Positions 1-8,734 are shown, counted from the stretch's first letter. The stretch is 64,000 bases of DNA from an uncultured Rikenellaceae bacterium (GCA_947038405.1 CAMQVY010000002.1:1-64000); one strand, 5' to 3'. Made by a program: numbers and translations. The notes: generated by a model not told the origin, from the sequence alone.

Positions 1-40
1 CTCTTCTAGTAGAAGAGATCTTATGTTTTGGATGTGCCAT
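1..40 (-). CDS. rpmF: Ribosomal protein bL32, N-terminal fragment
   Basis: Only the first 13 codons lie in the window, reading leftward from the ATG at 38-40 and running off the left edge. They give MAHPKHKISSTRR. The MAHPK start followed by a basic Ser/Thr-rich stretch is typical of large-subunit protein bL32. The start lies 28 nt after the stop of the DUF177 gene, which is the usual yceD-rpmF pair, so both are probably one transcript. The call rests on 13 residues plus synteny. Confidence 0.85.
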   Translation of the reverse strand, partial: MAHPKHKISSTRR

Positions 41-68
41 TTAAAAAATTATTATTATTAGTATAAAT

Positions 69-635
69 TTATTTTTGTGTCATTTTATCTTTTAATCCTT
101 GAAGCTTAGACCAATCGTTGCCATCAATTGAAGATGTATCTCCTTTTGTTGCGATTGTTTCAAACTCCTCTTCTGTTACTATTTTAAAGTGCTCTAGCAT
201 TTCGGTATTACAACTTAAATTACCATTCTCATCCTCTTCATGGACTCGTTGATAAGGCAGTTCCAAGTAGATACTTTCATATATATACTGCGCTAGTTCC
301 AACTGATCTTCTGCTGGGGTCAACCACATTATATCGCCATCAAACTCTTCACTTACATCTGAAAATCTTACGATCAATGTCGCTTCATACTCTACAGGTA
401 TAATGACCTCTTCTAAACAGCGATCACACTCCACACCTATTTTTGAGTCGATTTCAATCGAAAGATGCAACATAGATTCACTTTTTGTCAACTCAATTTC
501 AACACTTCCTGTTCCTGAAGTTATTTGCGAATTGTCAAATGCCTTAAAAAAAGCATCATCTACCTGCATGGAGATGCGATGCACTCCAATGCTAAGATCC
601 TTATAGGCAATAGTATATCTATCCAACGTATTCAT
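69..635 (-). CDS. yceD: DUF177/YceD family protein
   Basis: This 188-residue protein belongs to the DUF177 (YceD) family, which is linked to 23S rRNA accumulation and large-subunit assembly in bacteria and plastids. It has a CxxC at residues 70-73 (CDRC) and a later Cys at 142, the arrangement common in the Bacteroidetes branch, where the cysteines may bind a metal. It is acidic, with an Asp/Glu-rich tail. It directly precedes rpmF, as in most genomes, which supports the call. A clear promoter lies just upstream at 657-686. The biochemical role is known only in outline for the family. Confidence 0.85.
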   Translation of the reverse strand: MNTLDRYTIAYKDLSIGVHRISMQVDDAFFKAFDNSQITSGTGSVEIELTKSESMLHLSIEIDSKIGVECDRCLEEVIIPVEYEATLIVRFSDVSEEFDGDIMWLTPAEDQLELAQYIYESIYLELPYQRVHEEDENGNLSCNTEMLEHFKIVTEEEFETIATKGDTSSIDGNDWSKLQGLKDKMTQK

Positions 636-656
636 TATTTACTCTAAAATTGTGCA

Positions 657-686
657 CAAAGTTACACAATAATACTAATTTTGCAA
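657..686 (-). promoter_or_regulatory. Bacteroidetes-type promoter of yceD-rpmF
   Basis: Reading leftward, a TTG (684-686) is followed after 19 nt by TAACTTTG (657-664), matching the TTG / TAnnTTTG housekeeping consensus of Bacteroidetes. It lies 21 nt ahead of the yceD start codon. Confidence 0.65.
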
Positions 687-902
687 AGTTTTATGAACAT
701 TTAACTTATTGAGACTGATTATTTACGCTCAAAGTAAAGTAATATATCTATTAATAGCAATTATTAATGAATAAAATGTAATTTAACTCTGATTATATCT
801 AATCACAAAGTGCATCCGAAGGAACGTATTGTAATAAAATTATCTTTCATAAATTTTGACTTCCAAAAATAATCAATTTATATTGATTCCGATAAATTTT
901 AA

Positions 903-1376
903 ATGTACATTTGCACTACAACCAATCGAGAATCAAATATAGTTCTTGATATTACACTCCTTATCAATATGGATTGCACAAAACAATATAAAATAAAAAT
1001 TAGCTCTAACTATGAAGAGTGGTGGAGATATAACATATTTTTAACTACTGTAGGCTATGACGAGATGGATCAAGTCATATTCTACAAGAGCATAACTGAT
1101 AGACCATATGAAATCACTGGAGACGACGAATATCGAAGCAACCCGCTTGAAGGTGAGAGATTAATTGAATTAAACTGCTCTGATTTAGCATATAGAGCTG
1201 AATTATACCTATACGTAATAACAAACACATACCCACAAACTCCGATTATTAGAGAGTGGCCACCATTCAAAATGACATTACAAGTCGAAATAAATGGAGA
1301 AATTGCGGAACAAAGTGACCATGAAGTGAATCAATGGGGAGGAACAACTCTAATAGCCTACAAACTTCCAGAATAA
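903..1376 (+). CDS. Hypothetical protein, no family recognised
   Basis: The ORF encodes 157 residues with a composition and codon use like its neighbours and no close overlap with other genes. No signal peptide or membrane segment is obvious. The protein is rich in Tyr, Glu and Ile and contains two Trp-rich spots (EEWWRY near residue 40 and REWPPF near 120). Met23 (MDCTKQYK) is a possible alternative start. No function is proposed. It is on the plus strand ahead of a DUF2007-like gene, 79 nt away, and may be co-transcribed with it. Confidence 0.55.
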   Translation: MYICTTTNRESNIVLDITLLINMDCTKQYKIKISSNYEEWWRYNIFLTTVGYDEMDQVIFYKSITDRPYEITGDDEYRSNPLEGERLIELNCSDLAYRAELYLYVITNTYPQTPIIREWPPFKMTLQVEINGEIAEQSDHEVNQWGGTTLIAYKLPE

Positions 1377-1455
1377 AAAATTCACTACGATCGCACAGAT
1401 CCAACCAATCAGTACATATTTTATATATAAAATAACTAACACTAAAAGATATTAT

Positions 1456-1857
1456 ATGAGAACTGTAAAATATTGTGATAGTGTATATTCTGCACACCTA
1501 ATATGCGGAACATTAGCAAATCATGAGATTAAATCTCAAGTGATAAATGAAACCATTAGCTCTGTACTACCCTATTCAGCTGCAATTGACTCACTTCAAG
1601 TACAAGTAGTAGTGGATGAAAAAGATTTTGATCGAGCTATTGAGATACTTAAATGTTCGGATGCAAATTTAAAAGATATACATTGCCCTGAATGTGGATC
1701 TTCAGATATAAGTTCTCGTTTACCATCTGACAAAAAAAGAAATGTTATAATGAGATATTTTCTTATTTTTATAGCTCTATTATCTGGGTCAACTCCTGGC
1801 TACATACGAAGTGTCAACTACTGCAAATCTTGCAACAAAGAGTTCAATAATAACTAA
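1456..1857 (+). CDS. DUF2007-like small protein with a zinc-ribbon
   Basis: This 133-residue protein has an N-terminal part (about 1-75) resembling DUF2007 proteins: a short alpha/beta fold that reads as an entry for replacing one copy of a value (SAHLICGTLANHEIKSQVINE, then a VVVDEKDFDRAIEIL strand-helix). It is followed by CPECGS and later CKSCNKEF, which together make a C4 zinc-ribbon flanking a short hydrophobic segment (MRYFLIFIALLSGS). The hydrophobic segment suggests membrane contact. DUF2007 proteins are sometimes called putative signal-transducing proteins, but their real function is unknown. Confidence 0.6.
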   Translation: MRTVKYCDSVYSAHLICGTLANHEIKSQVINETISSVLPYSAAIDSLQVQVVVDEKDFDRAIEILKCSDANLKDIHCPECGSSDISSRLPSDKKRNVIMRYFLIFIALLSGSTPGYIRSVNYCKSCNKEFNNN

Positions 1858-1953
1858 CCATATAGTATTACTTTTATCATTTTACAGATAAGATAAATAG
1901 CCATGATCGAAGTAAATATAGAGAGATTATAATAAATTAAATACTAAATAAAA

Positions 1954-2844
1954 ATGAAAAAATTAACACATGTTTTGTTTGCAACCTCACTACTTATAAG
2001 TATATCTGCTTGCAACAACTCTACCCCTAGAGTATATGAAGTATCTACCATTGATAATGGTGCTAAATTCTGCGAGGGAACAACCGAGAGTAACGATAAA
2101 ATTTATTTCTCTAACTTTGGTGGAGAGAATCTTAATCCATTAAATACAGATGGGAAGGGATACATTATGAAAATTGTTGATAATAATCCTGAAGTACTAA
2201 TACCTGCAAACGGCGACTTAAATGCACCTAAAGGGATGAATATAGAGGATAATTTTCTATATATTGCTGATGTTGGATGCGTGATGGTCTACAACCTAAA
2301 GGATACAACCCCTCCACTAAAACTTGAACTTCCTGAAGGTAATTTATTTGTAAATGATATAGCAATTGAAGATAATAACGCCTATATATCAGTAACAAAT
2401 AGCGGTAAAGTATTTAAACTTGACATATCTAATCCTGCAAATCTATCTAAAGATATGATAGTAGAGTATGCAACTGTATCGGGTGCTAACGGAATCGTAA
2501 TTGAAGACAAAACAATGTATATTGCATCATACCCTGCGGATGGAGTAACAACAGATAAAAATACAATCTATATTATAAAAAATATAGATAATCCTAAAGT
2601 TGAGAAGCTAATCTCTCGCCAAGGTCAATATGATGGACTTGCACTATCGGATAAAAAAGATAGATTATACTTTACTAATTGGATCGACGGCGAGGTTGGA
2701 TATATCGTATTAGATACCAAAGAGGTAGTAATAATGGATATAAATTACACTTTTGCAGGTCCTGCGGATATGACGTACGATGATGGTAAACTCTACATAC
2801 CAGACCTTCCAAACAGTAAGATAGTCACAATAGACGTAGACTAA
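1954..2844 (+). CDS. Lipoprotein with a predicted beta-propeller (SMP-30/NHL-like)
   Basis: The 296-residue protein begins with a lipoprotein signal (MKKLTHVLFATSLLISISAC), so the mature protein should start at Cys20 and be lipid-anchored. The rest consists of repeated blocks of about 45 residues containing IEDN/LYIAD, IEDNNAYISV, IEDKTMYIAS and YDDGKLYIPD. This is the periodic strand pattern of SMP-30/NHL-type beta-propellers. The substrate is unknown. Similar lipoproteins in Bacteroidetes are annotated as SMP-30/gluconolactonase-like on fold alone. It converges with cinA through a strong shared terminator. Confidence 0.65.
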   Translation: MKKLTHVLFATSLLISISACNNSTPRVYEVSTIDNGAKFCEGTTESNDKIYFSNFGGENLNPLNTDGKGYIMKIVDNNPEVLIPANGDLNAPKGMNIEDNFLYIADVGCVMVYNLKDTTPPLKLELPEGNLFVNDIAIEDNNAYISVTNSGKVFKLDISNPANLSKDMIVEYATVSGANGIVIEDKTMYIASYPADGVTTDKNTIYIIKNIDNPKVEKLISRQGQYDGLALSDKKDRLYFTNWIDGEVGYIVLDTKEVVIMDINYTFAGPADMTYDDGKLYIPDLPNSKIVTIDVD

Positions 2845-2850
2845 AACAAA

Positions 2851-2913
2851 AAAAAACGAAGTGTCCAAAGAAGCTATATAAATACTCTTTGAACACTTCG
2901 TTTTTTTAATTTA
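2851..2913. terminator. Bidirectional terminator between the propeller lipoprotein and cinA
   Basis: A 14-bp stem (CGAAGTGTCCAAAG pairing with CTTTGAACACTTCG, one G-U) is flanked by an A-run on the left and a T-run on the right. It therefore works for both converging genes. It overlaps the last codons of cinA. Confidence 0.9.
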
Positions 2914-4144
2914 TTAATATTAATCGAAGTAGATTAATCGCAGCAGCACTTGAACGCATAATATTCTGCTCTCTCAACGAAACAAAGGTTATCTTCTCGG
3001 CAACAGTACCACTCGGACTAGATACTGAAATCCAAACAGTACCTACTGGTTTATCATCCGTTCCTCCATCTGGACCTGCAATACCCGTTGTAGATATAGA
3101 GTAGTCACTTCCACACAAACGCCTAACCCCTTCAGACATCTCTCTTGCCACCTGCTCACTAACAGCTCCATACTTCATAAGAGTCTCATTGCTGACGCCT
3201 AAAACTTTGTGTTTTATCTCATTACTGTAACTTACCACACTTCCTACAAAATATTTAGATGCACCACTATTAATCGTAAAACGACTACTCAACGCACCTC
3301 CAGTACATGACTCTGCAATAGATAGTGTCGCACCCTTTTCTATTAATATCTTTGCAACAACATCTGCAACCGTAATATCTCCATATCCAATAAAGTATTT
3401 TGGGATAATAGCCTTCAACTCATCGAATGCTCGATCAATAACACCTACTGCAACATCTTGAGAAACATTATACGCGGAGAGTCTTAACCTTATACCTGAG
3501 GGATTTGGCAAATATGCCAAATGAAGTGAATCATCTAAACAATCCTCCCACTCGGAAATAGTAGTAGCCAACACCGACTCTGCCAATCCAAATGTCATCA
3601 CAGTCTTGTGTACATTTGAAGTAAATTCAAACCTATCTTCTAATTTTGGGATAACTAGCTCTGTCATTAGAGACTTCATCTCAAAAGGGACTCCAGGAAG
3701 TGATACGACAACTCGATCACCTCTCTCAAACCACATACATGGTGCTGTCCCGTTTCTATTAGGCAAAACAGTACAAACCTTAGGGACCATTGCTTGTGAT
3801 TGATTTAGTTCATTAAATTCAACTCCCCTAGTCTTCAACATATCTTTTAAGAATTGGTACGTAGCTTCGTCTCGAACCAACTCTGATGAAAATATCTTAG
3901 CTAAAGTATGTTTTGTAATATCATCCTTTGTCGGACCAATCCCACCTGTAATGATTGTGATATCAACATCTCTAAGCGCAGATTCAACGCAATCTATAAT
4001 CGCATCTTCTCTATCTCCGATAGATATTGTCGTATCAATAGTAACCCCTATATCATTTAACCTTGATGCAATCCACGCAGTGTTAGTATCTACAATCTGA
4101 CCAATCAGAATCTCATCTCCAATGGTAATTATTCGTGCTTTCAT
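2906..4144 (-). CDS. cinA: CinA family protein (nicotinamide-nucleotide amidohydrolase)
   Basis: This CDS has the two CinA domains. An N-terminal MoCF/MogA-like domain starts MKARIITIGDEILIGQIVDTN, with the GGIGPTKDD loop. A C-terminal PncC-like domain has IAESCTGGALSSRFT and TTGIAGPDGG, which carry the nicotinamide mononucleotide deamidase site. The role is recycling of pyridine nucleotides, and the competence name is historical. I chose the ATG at 4142-4144, because the nine extra upstream codons (MIVIIYYKN) are not conserved in the family and overlap the miaB terminator region. At about 412 residues it has the normal family length. Confidence 0.92.
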   Translation of the reverse strand: MKARIITIGDEILIGQIVDTNTAWIASRLNDIGVTIDTTISIGDREDAIIDCVESALRDVDITIITGGIGPTKDDITKHTLAKIFSSELVRDEATYQFLKDMLKTRGVEFNELNQSQAMVPKVCTVLPNRNGTAPCMWFERGDRVVVSLPGVPFEMKSLMTELVIPKLEDRFEFTSNVHKTVMTFGLAESVLATTISEWEDCLDDSLHLAYLPNPSGIRLRLSAYNVSQDVAVGVIDRAFDELKAIIPKYFIGYGDITVADVVAKILIEKGATLSIAESCTGGALSSRFTINSGASKYFVGSVVSYSNEIKHKVLGVSNETLMKYGAVSEQVAREMSEGVRRLCGSDYSISTTGIAGPDGGTDDKPVGTVWISVSSPSGTVAEKITFVSLREQNIMRSSAAAINLLRLILIN

Positions 4145-4169
4145 ATTTTTATAATATATTATCACAATC

Positions 4170-4200
4170 AAAAAGCAGAAAACTTAGTCTTCTGCTTTTA
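4170..4200 (-). terminator. miaB terminator
   Basis: Reading leftward, AAAAGCAGAA pairs with TTCTGCTTTT across a 9-nt loop and is followed by a T-run. It lies just after the miaB stop and before the cinA start, so cinA probably has its own promoter or relies on read-through. Confidence 0.75.
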
Positions 4201-4205
4201 TCTAT

Positions 4206-5564
4206 TTATATGCTCTCTCCTTTTAAAGTTGCTGAACTACACTCTGTCACATTAACCATAACGTAGTCTCCAATTTTATAATCTTTCCTATCAAATATAA
4301 GAACCTTATTCTGGGAAGTCCTACCGTAAAGTTTCGTATCACTACGCTTTGAAACACCCTCTACTAAAACTTCAAAACACTTTCCTATATCCTTCTTATT
4401 ACTCTCTAATGATAGCTTCTGTTGAAGATCAATTATCTCCGACAGACGAGCCGTCTTCACATCCTCTGGCACATCATCTACCATAGTACGTTGTGCCTTT
4501 GTATTTGGTCGCTCAGAGTACTTATACATATATGCAAAATCATATCCTACCTCATTCATCAATGAAATCGTCTCTTTATGATCTTCCTCAGTCTCGCCAC
4601 AGAACCCAGCTATTACATCTGTTGTTATTGAGCAATCAGGAAGGTATTTACGAATTGAATACATCCTATCTAAATACCACTCACGACTATACTTTCGATT
4701 CATCAACTCGAGCATATGACTACTCCCTGATTGTGCAGGCAAGTGTATAGCTCGACATATATTAGGCATCGAAACCATGATCTTTAAAACCTCATCACTC
4801 AAATCCTTTGGATGAGACGTAGAAAATCGAACCCTTAATTGTGGACTAATATCAGCTACTCGCTTCAATAGATCAGGAAAACCCATCACACCACCCTCAG
4901 TCTTAGTCCAACCATATGAGTTCACGTTCTGGCCGAGAAGAGTCACCTCTTTATACCCCGACTCAAATAGAGTCTTTGCCTCATCGATAATAGTTTGCGG
5001 ATTACGACTTCGCTCAATGCCTCTCGTATATGGAACAACACAGTAAGAACACATATTATTACACCCACGCATGATTGCAATAAATGCACTCACCCCATTC
5101 TTATCAAGTCTAACAGGATCTATATCTGCATATGTCTCCTCCTGAGATAGAACAACACTCACTCCTTTGACACCTTTGCGGATACTCCTCACTAAATCAG
5201 GCAGATCTCTATACGAATCTGGACCAACAACGACATCGACAATTTTAGACTTTTCGATTAACTCCTCGTTTAATCTCTTAGCCATACATCCAATAACTCC
5301 GACTATAAGTTTTCTATTTAATTTCTTGTATTTATTGAACTCTTTTAATCGACCCCAAATACGCTTCTCTGCATTATCTCTAATTGAACAGGTATTTATA
5401 AGTATAATATCAGCTTCTTCTATCTTATCTGTGTAAAAAAAGCCCTCTTTTTGCATAATTGACACTACAATTTCACTATCACCAAAATTCATTTGGCAAC
5501 CATATGTCTCAATATGTAGCTTCTTTCCATTACCCAAAATTGGGCGTATCGTTTTAAAATCCAT
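4206..5564 (-). CDS. miaB: tRNA-2-methylthio-N6-dimethylallyladenosine synthase
   Basis: MiaB is the radical-SAM methylthiotransferase that converts i6A37 to ms2i6A37 in tRNAs reading UNN codons. All three parts are visible. The N-terminal UPF0004 domain has cysteines 23, 59 and 93 for the auxiliary 4Fe-4S cluster. The radical-SAM CxxxCxxC is at 168-175 (CNNMCSYC). The C-terminal TRAM domain contains LVEGVSKRSDTKLYGRTSQNK. The length, 452 residues, is normal. A good promoter sits 66 nt upstream and a terminator follows. Confidence 0.95.
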   Translation of the reverse strand: MDFKTIRPILGNGKKLHIETYGCQMNFGDSEIVVSIMQKEGFFYTDKIEEADIILINTCSIRDNAEKRIWGRLKEFNKYKKLNRKLIVGVIGCMAKRLNEELIEKSKIVDVVVGPDSYRDLPDLVRSIRKGVKGVSVVLSQEETYADIDPVRLDKNGVSAFIAIMRGCNNMCSYCVVPYTRGIERSRNPQTIIDEAKTLFESGYKEVTLLGQNVNSYGWTKTEGGVMGFPDLLKRVADISPQLRVRFSTSHPKDLSDEVLKIMVSMPNICRAIHLPAQSGSSHMLELMNRKYSREWYLDRMYSIRKYLPDCSITTDVIAGFCGETEEDHKETISLMNEVGYDFAYMYKYSERPNTKAQRTMVDDVPEDVKTARLSEIIDLQQKLSLESNKKDIGKCFEVLVEGVSKRSDTKLYGRTSQNKVLIFDRKDYKIGDYVMVNVTECSSATLKGESI

Positions 5565-5862
5565 TTACAGTCACTTATTATATTATAGCTTATTATTTTA
5601 TAAAGCTATAAATTATTTGCCTATCAAGGCAAAGGTAGTTTTTTCTTTTATTACAACAAAATCATTAAGATTGATTAAATAAACTTTTAGAGTATAGCTA
5701 AAAATAGAGCGAAACATACAATAGACCATCCATCTAATAGAGACGAAAATAATCCTCTTTTATTAGTCATAATGGAGTATATTCTGATTATTGCAATGGC
5801 ATGATTGTTGGACTCATATTTTTAATATTCTTAAAAATTACTAACTCAAAATTATTCCAATT
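5565..5862. other. Intergenic region between divergent miaB and the rubredoxin gene
   Basis: About 300 nt with no credible ORF. The right edge of the miaB leader holds a small dyad (AGCTTATTATTTTATAAAGCT), and the miaB promoter is at 5630-5659. No clear TAnnTTTG was found for the rubredoxin gene; the nearest is the one-mismatch TATTTTTA at 5817-5824. Confidence 0.5.
5630..5659 (-). promoter_or_regulatory. miaB promoter
   Basis: Reading leftward, TTG (5657-5659), 19 nt, then TACCTTTG (5630-5637): a full match to the Bacteroidetes consensus. Confidence 0.65.
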
Positions 5863-6024
5863 ATGAAAAAGTATCAATGTGGGGCTTGTCCATATATTTA
5901 CGACCCCGAAGTAGGAGATCCGGATAATAATATAGCTCCAGGGACATCATTTGCAGACCTTCCAGAAGATTGGGCTTGTCCTCTATGTGGAGAAGAAAAA
6001 GATGGGTTTACAGAGATCGTATAA
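5863..6024 (+). CDS. Rubredoxin
   Basis: This is a 53-residue protein. It starts [19 protein letters not shown] and ends with [18 protein letters not shown]. The two CxxC pairs (Cys6/9 and Cys39/42) are the Fe(Cys)4 site of rubredoxin, and the length is canonical. Rubredoxins are small soluble electron carriers that in anaerobes usually feed peroxide/superoxide reductases. Pro follows Cys9 where many rubredoxins have Gly. It stands alone between divergent miaB and a convergent tRNA cluster, so its redox partner is not evident from context. Confidence 0.95.
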   Translation: MKKYQCGACPYIYDPEVGDPDNNIAPGTSFADLPEDWACPLCGEEKDGFTEIV

Positions 6025-6030
6025 CAACAT

Positions 6031-6098
6031 AAAAAAAGAACAGTAACATAACCAGTGTTTGCATTAATCACATACTGATTTTATTACTGTTCTTTTTA
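6031..6098. terminator. Bidirectional terminator between the rubredoxin gene and the tRNA cluster
   Basis: AAAGAACAGTAA pairs with TTACTGTTCTTT. It is flanked by an A-run and a T-run and has a loop of about 35 nt that contains a smaller dyad. It can end both the rubredoxin mRNA and the leftward tRNA transcript. Confidence 0.75.
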
Positions 6099-6151
6099 AT
6101 ATATACGTACAAAAAAGACCTACATCACTGTAAGTCTTAATAATTTGTGTG

Positions 6152-6223
<72 letters not shown>

Positions 6224-6235
6224 GGTACAATTTGG

Positions 6236-6308
6236 AGCGGAAGACGAGGCTCAAACTCGCGACCCTTAGCTTGGAAGGCTAATGCTCTATCAACTGAGCT
6301 ACTTCCGC
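6236..6308 (-). tRNA. tRNA-Gly (anticodon TCC)
   Basis: Acceptor GCGGAAG pairs with CTTCCGC. The anticodon stem TTAGC/GCTAA encloses CTTCCAA, giving anticodon TCC (GGA/GGG). Standard D- and T-arms are present and CCA is not encoded. It is 12 nt upstream of tRNA-Thr(GGT). Confidence 0.95.
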
Positions 6309-6324
6309 TTATAAAAAAAATTCG

Positions 6325-6406
6325 TGGGGGAAGATGGATTCGAACCACCGAAGACGAAGTCAGCAGATTTACAGTCTGCCCCATTTGGCCACTCTGGTAT
6401 TCCCCC
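6325..6406 (-). tRNA. tRNA-Tyr (anticodon GTA)
   Basis: Acceptor GGGGGAA pairs with TTCCCCC. The anticodon stem GCAGA/TCTGC encloses CTGTAAA, giving GTA. The 82-nt length with a long variable arm fits class II tRNA-Tyr. It is 16 nt upstream of tRNA-Gly. Confidence 0.95.
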
Positions 6407-6451
6407 AGATAATTATTAAATAAAGTATTAAGATTTTACTCTTTTACTTTG

Positions 6452-6525
6452 AGCCGATGGAGGGATTCGAACCCACGACCTGCTGATTACAAATCAGCTG
6501 CTCTGACCAACTGAGCTACATCGGC
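6452..6525 (-). tRNA. tRNA-Thr (anticodon TGT)
   Basis: Acceptor GCCGATG pairs with CATCGGC. The anticodon stem GCTGA/TCAGC encloses TTTGTAA, giving TGT (ACA/ACG). It is the first gene of the leftward cluster Thr(TGT)-Tyr-Gly-Thr(GGT), the same order as thrU-tyrU-glyT-thrT of E. coli. Confidence 0.95.
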
Positions 6526-6704
6526 GATAATAATAATGTTTACATTGTATCTGAACATCTTTTTTAAAGCGTGACAAAACTACGCATTAGTTTTGTAATT
6601 TGCAAATATTTCATCATATTTTTTCATAAAAAATATTGTACGCAAGTATTATTTATGAAAAAATACGATGGAAACACAAGCTAAATATAAATACAACACA
6701 TTGA

Positions 6705-8069
6705 TTAATCGTTAAATAGGCTCCTCGGAAGCTCATCCACTCTATTAATATAAAGTATCTCAATATTTTCTGATAATTTTTTCAATCCACTATTGCGAAC
6801 ATACCCAGAAACGATAATTCGTTTAAATCCTAACCTAGCTGCTTCACTAATTCGCTGCTCTGTTCTCGGAGCTGGTCGAACCTCACCAGACAAACCAACC
6901 TCACCTGCGCAACAAACACCCTCTTGTATTGGTCTATCATAATAGGAAGAAACAATAGCTGCTACCACAGATAGATCTAATCCCGTATCTGCAACCTTAA
7001 AACCGCCCGCAAAGTTTAAAAATACATCCTTTGCAAACATCTTCATTCCTACCCTCTTCTCCAAAACAGCTAAAAGCATATTTAATCGCTTCGTATCAAA
7101 GCCAGTAGAGCTTCGCTGAGGTGTTCCATACGCAGCATTGCAAACTAACGCTTGCGTCTCAATTAAGTAAGGTCTTATGCCGTCTACCGCAGCTCCTACA
7201 GAAATACCGCTCAATGGCTCATCATAGTGAGAAAGTAGTATCTCCGATGGATTCTCAACCTCTCTCAACCCTTCATTAAGCATCTCAAAAACTCCAATCT
7301 CAAATGTCGCACCAAATCGATTCTTAATACCTCTAACAATACGATATATATTGTTATTATCCCCCTCAAACTGAAGTACAACATCAACAATATGTTCTAA
7401 AATTTTAGGACCTGCAATCGTCCCATCCTTTGTGATGTGACCAATTATAATGATTGAGGTATTATTTTGTTTGGCATACTTCAAAAACATAGCCGAACAC
7501 TCTCTAATTTGCGATACACTACCTGGAGATGAATCTAATATATCTGAATATATAGTCTGAATAGAATCAACCACAACAAGATCGGGTTTAACCTCTTCAA
7601 TTTGCAGCAATATATTTTCGATTAATGTCTCACCATATATAAAACAATCAGTATTAGTAACACCAATTCTAGTAGCTCTCATCTTTATCTGCTGGGGAGA
7701 CTCCTCGCCAGAGACATATAATGTTTTAAGTCCATTATCTGCTAGAGCTAATTGCAAACTCAACGTTGATTTTCCAATCCCAGGCTCTCCACCTAGCAAA
7801 ATAAGAGACCCTCTAACCAAACCTCCTCCAAGCACTCGATCAATCTCTTTATTACCCATAGGGACACGTGTGTGCACACTATCAGCAATTTCACTCACTC
7901 TTTGAGGCTTAGCAGCAGTAAATTTAACAACTGAGTTTACTCTACCCTCTTTTTGGATTACCTCCTCCGCAAATGTGTTCCACTCCCCACACGCAGTGCA
8001 TTTACCTAGCCACTTAGGGGATTCGTATCCACAATTTTTACAAAAAAATGCTTTTTTTACTTTTGCCAT
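6705..8069 (-). CDS. radA: DNA repair protein RadA
   Basis: RadA is a RecA-like, DnaB-type branch-migration helicase used in recombinational repair. It opens with a C4 zinc finger (Cys10, 13, 24, 27). A Walker A follows at 93-102 (GGEPGIGKST), then the RadA-specific KNRFG motif near 250, then a Lon-protease-like C-terminal domain (AGEVGLSGEVRPAPRTEQR). At 454 residues it has the standard length. The gene stands alone, between the tRNA cluster and a repeat-rich intergenic region. Confidence 0.95.
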   Translation of the reverse strand: MAKVKKAFFCKNCGYESPKWLGKCTACGEWNTFAEEVIQKEGRVNSVVKFTAAKPQRVSEIADSVHTRVPMGNKEIDRVLGGGLVRGSLILLGGEPGIGKSTLSLQLALADNGLKTLYVSGEESPQQIKMRATRIGVTNTDCFIYGETLIENILLQIEEVKPDLVVVDSIQTIYSDILDSSPGSVSQIRECSAMFLKYAKQNNTSIIIIGHITKDGTIAGPKILEHIVDVVLQFEGDNNNIYRIVRGIKNRFGATFEIGVFEMLNEGLREVENPSEILLSHYDEPLSGISVGAAVDGIRPYLIETQALVCNAAYGTPQRSSTGFDTKRLNMLLAVLEKRVGMKMFAKDVFLNFAGGFKVADTGLDLSVVAAIVSSYYDRPIQEGVCCAGEVGLSGEVRPAPRTEQRISEAARLGFKRIIVSGYVRNSGLKKLSENIEILYINRVDELPRSLFND

Positions 8070-8111
8070 GAGCTTATAATTAATTATATAAATTTATCTT
8101 CAACAAATAAA

Positions 8112-8247
8112 CACAGAAAACAAAGTTTTCATGAAAGTTTGATTAAACTTTTTAAAGTTTATCGCCAAAGGCAGTTTGCAGTCTAGTTTAGTTCACTAAA
8201 CGCAGGGAACTGTCCTACGCGGACGGCGGTGCGTGGTCGCACTCAAC
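8112..8247 (+). repeat. Dispersed intergenic hairpin repeat, copy 1
   Basis: This is the first of two tandem units (period 143 nt). It consists of consecutive short dyads: GAAAAC-AAA-GTTTTC, AAAGTTT-GATT-AAACTTT, GCC-AAA-GGC, GTTTAG-TTCA-CTAAAC, GTCC-TACGC-GGAC and GTGCG-TGGT-CGCAC. It carries no ORF. The same unit recurs at 8255, 13500, 13649 and 56829, and in decayed form elsewhere. Confidence 0.9.
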
Positions 8248-8254
8248 AAACAAT

Positions 8255-8390
8255 CACAGAAAACAAAGTTTTCACGAAAGTTTGATTAAACTTTTTAAAG
8301 TTTATCGCCAAAGGCAGTTTGCAGTCTAGCTTAATTCACTAAACGCAGGGCACTGTCCTACGCGGACAGCGGTGCGTGGTCGCACTCAAC
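8255..8390 (+). repeat. Dispersed intergenic hairpin repeat, copy 2
   Basis: Near-identical to copy 1, with only scattered substitutions. It lies in the gap between the radA start and the rpmA end. The gap of about 390 nt holds nothing else except the rpmA terminator. Confidence 0.9.
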
Positions 8391-8407
8391 AAATGTATCT
8401 AAACAGA

Positions 8408-8434
8408 AAAAAGCGCCTATAAAAGGCGCTTTCT
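8408..8434 (-). terminator. rplU-rpmA terminator
   Basis: AGCGCCT pairs with AGGCGCT around a short A/T loop. On the minus strand a T-run follows. It lies about 25 nt after the rpmA stop. Confidence 0.8.
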
Positions 8435-8456
8435 ATCTACAATCTACAAGTTAAGA

Positions 8457-8717
8457 TTACTCCGCAATTGGAGTAATGTTAACAAATGATCTACCTGAAG
8501 CTTTCTTGCAGAAGCTTACTGTTCCATGAGTCAAAGCAAAAAGTGTATGGTCTTTACCAATACCTACATTCTCACCTGGATTGTGTACAGTACCTCTTTG
8601 GCGTACGATAATATTGCCAGCTTTCGCAAACTGACCACCAAAAAGCTTTACACCTAATCGCTTACTTTCTGATTCACGACCATTCTTTGAGCTACCTGCC
8701 CCTTTCTTGTGTGCCAT
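8457..8717 (-). CDS. rpmA: Ribosomal protein bL27
   Basis: The 86-residue protein starts [24 protein letters not shown], the conserved N-terminus that reaches the peptidyl-transferase centre, and continues with the RQRGT and GKDHTLFA motifs. It lies 17 nt after rplU, the universal L21-L27 pair. No N-terminal extension of the Firmicutes type is present, so no prior cleavage is expected. Confidence 0.98.
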   Translation of the reverse strand: MAHKKGAGSSKNGRESESKRLGVKLFGGQFAKAGNIIVRQRGTVHNPGENVGIGKDHTLFALTHGTVSFCKKASGRSFVNITPIAE

Positions 8718-8734
8718 TTTTTTTCAGTTTTTGG

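Noticed and set aside
2851-2913. Possible riboswitch or attenuator in the hairpin after the propeller lipoprotein.
   Set aside because: It lies between two convergent stops with A- and T-runs on both sides, so a bidirectional terminator explains it fully.
8112-8390. CRISPR array.
   Set aside because: The units are 143 nt, contiguous, and have no unique spacers; no cas genes nearby.
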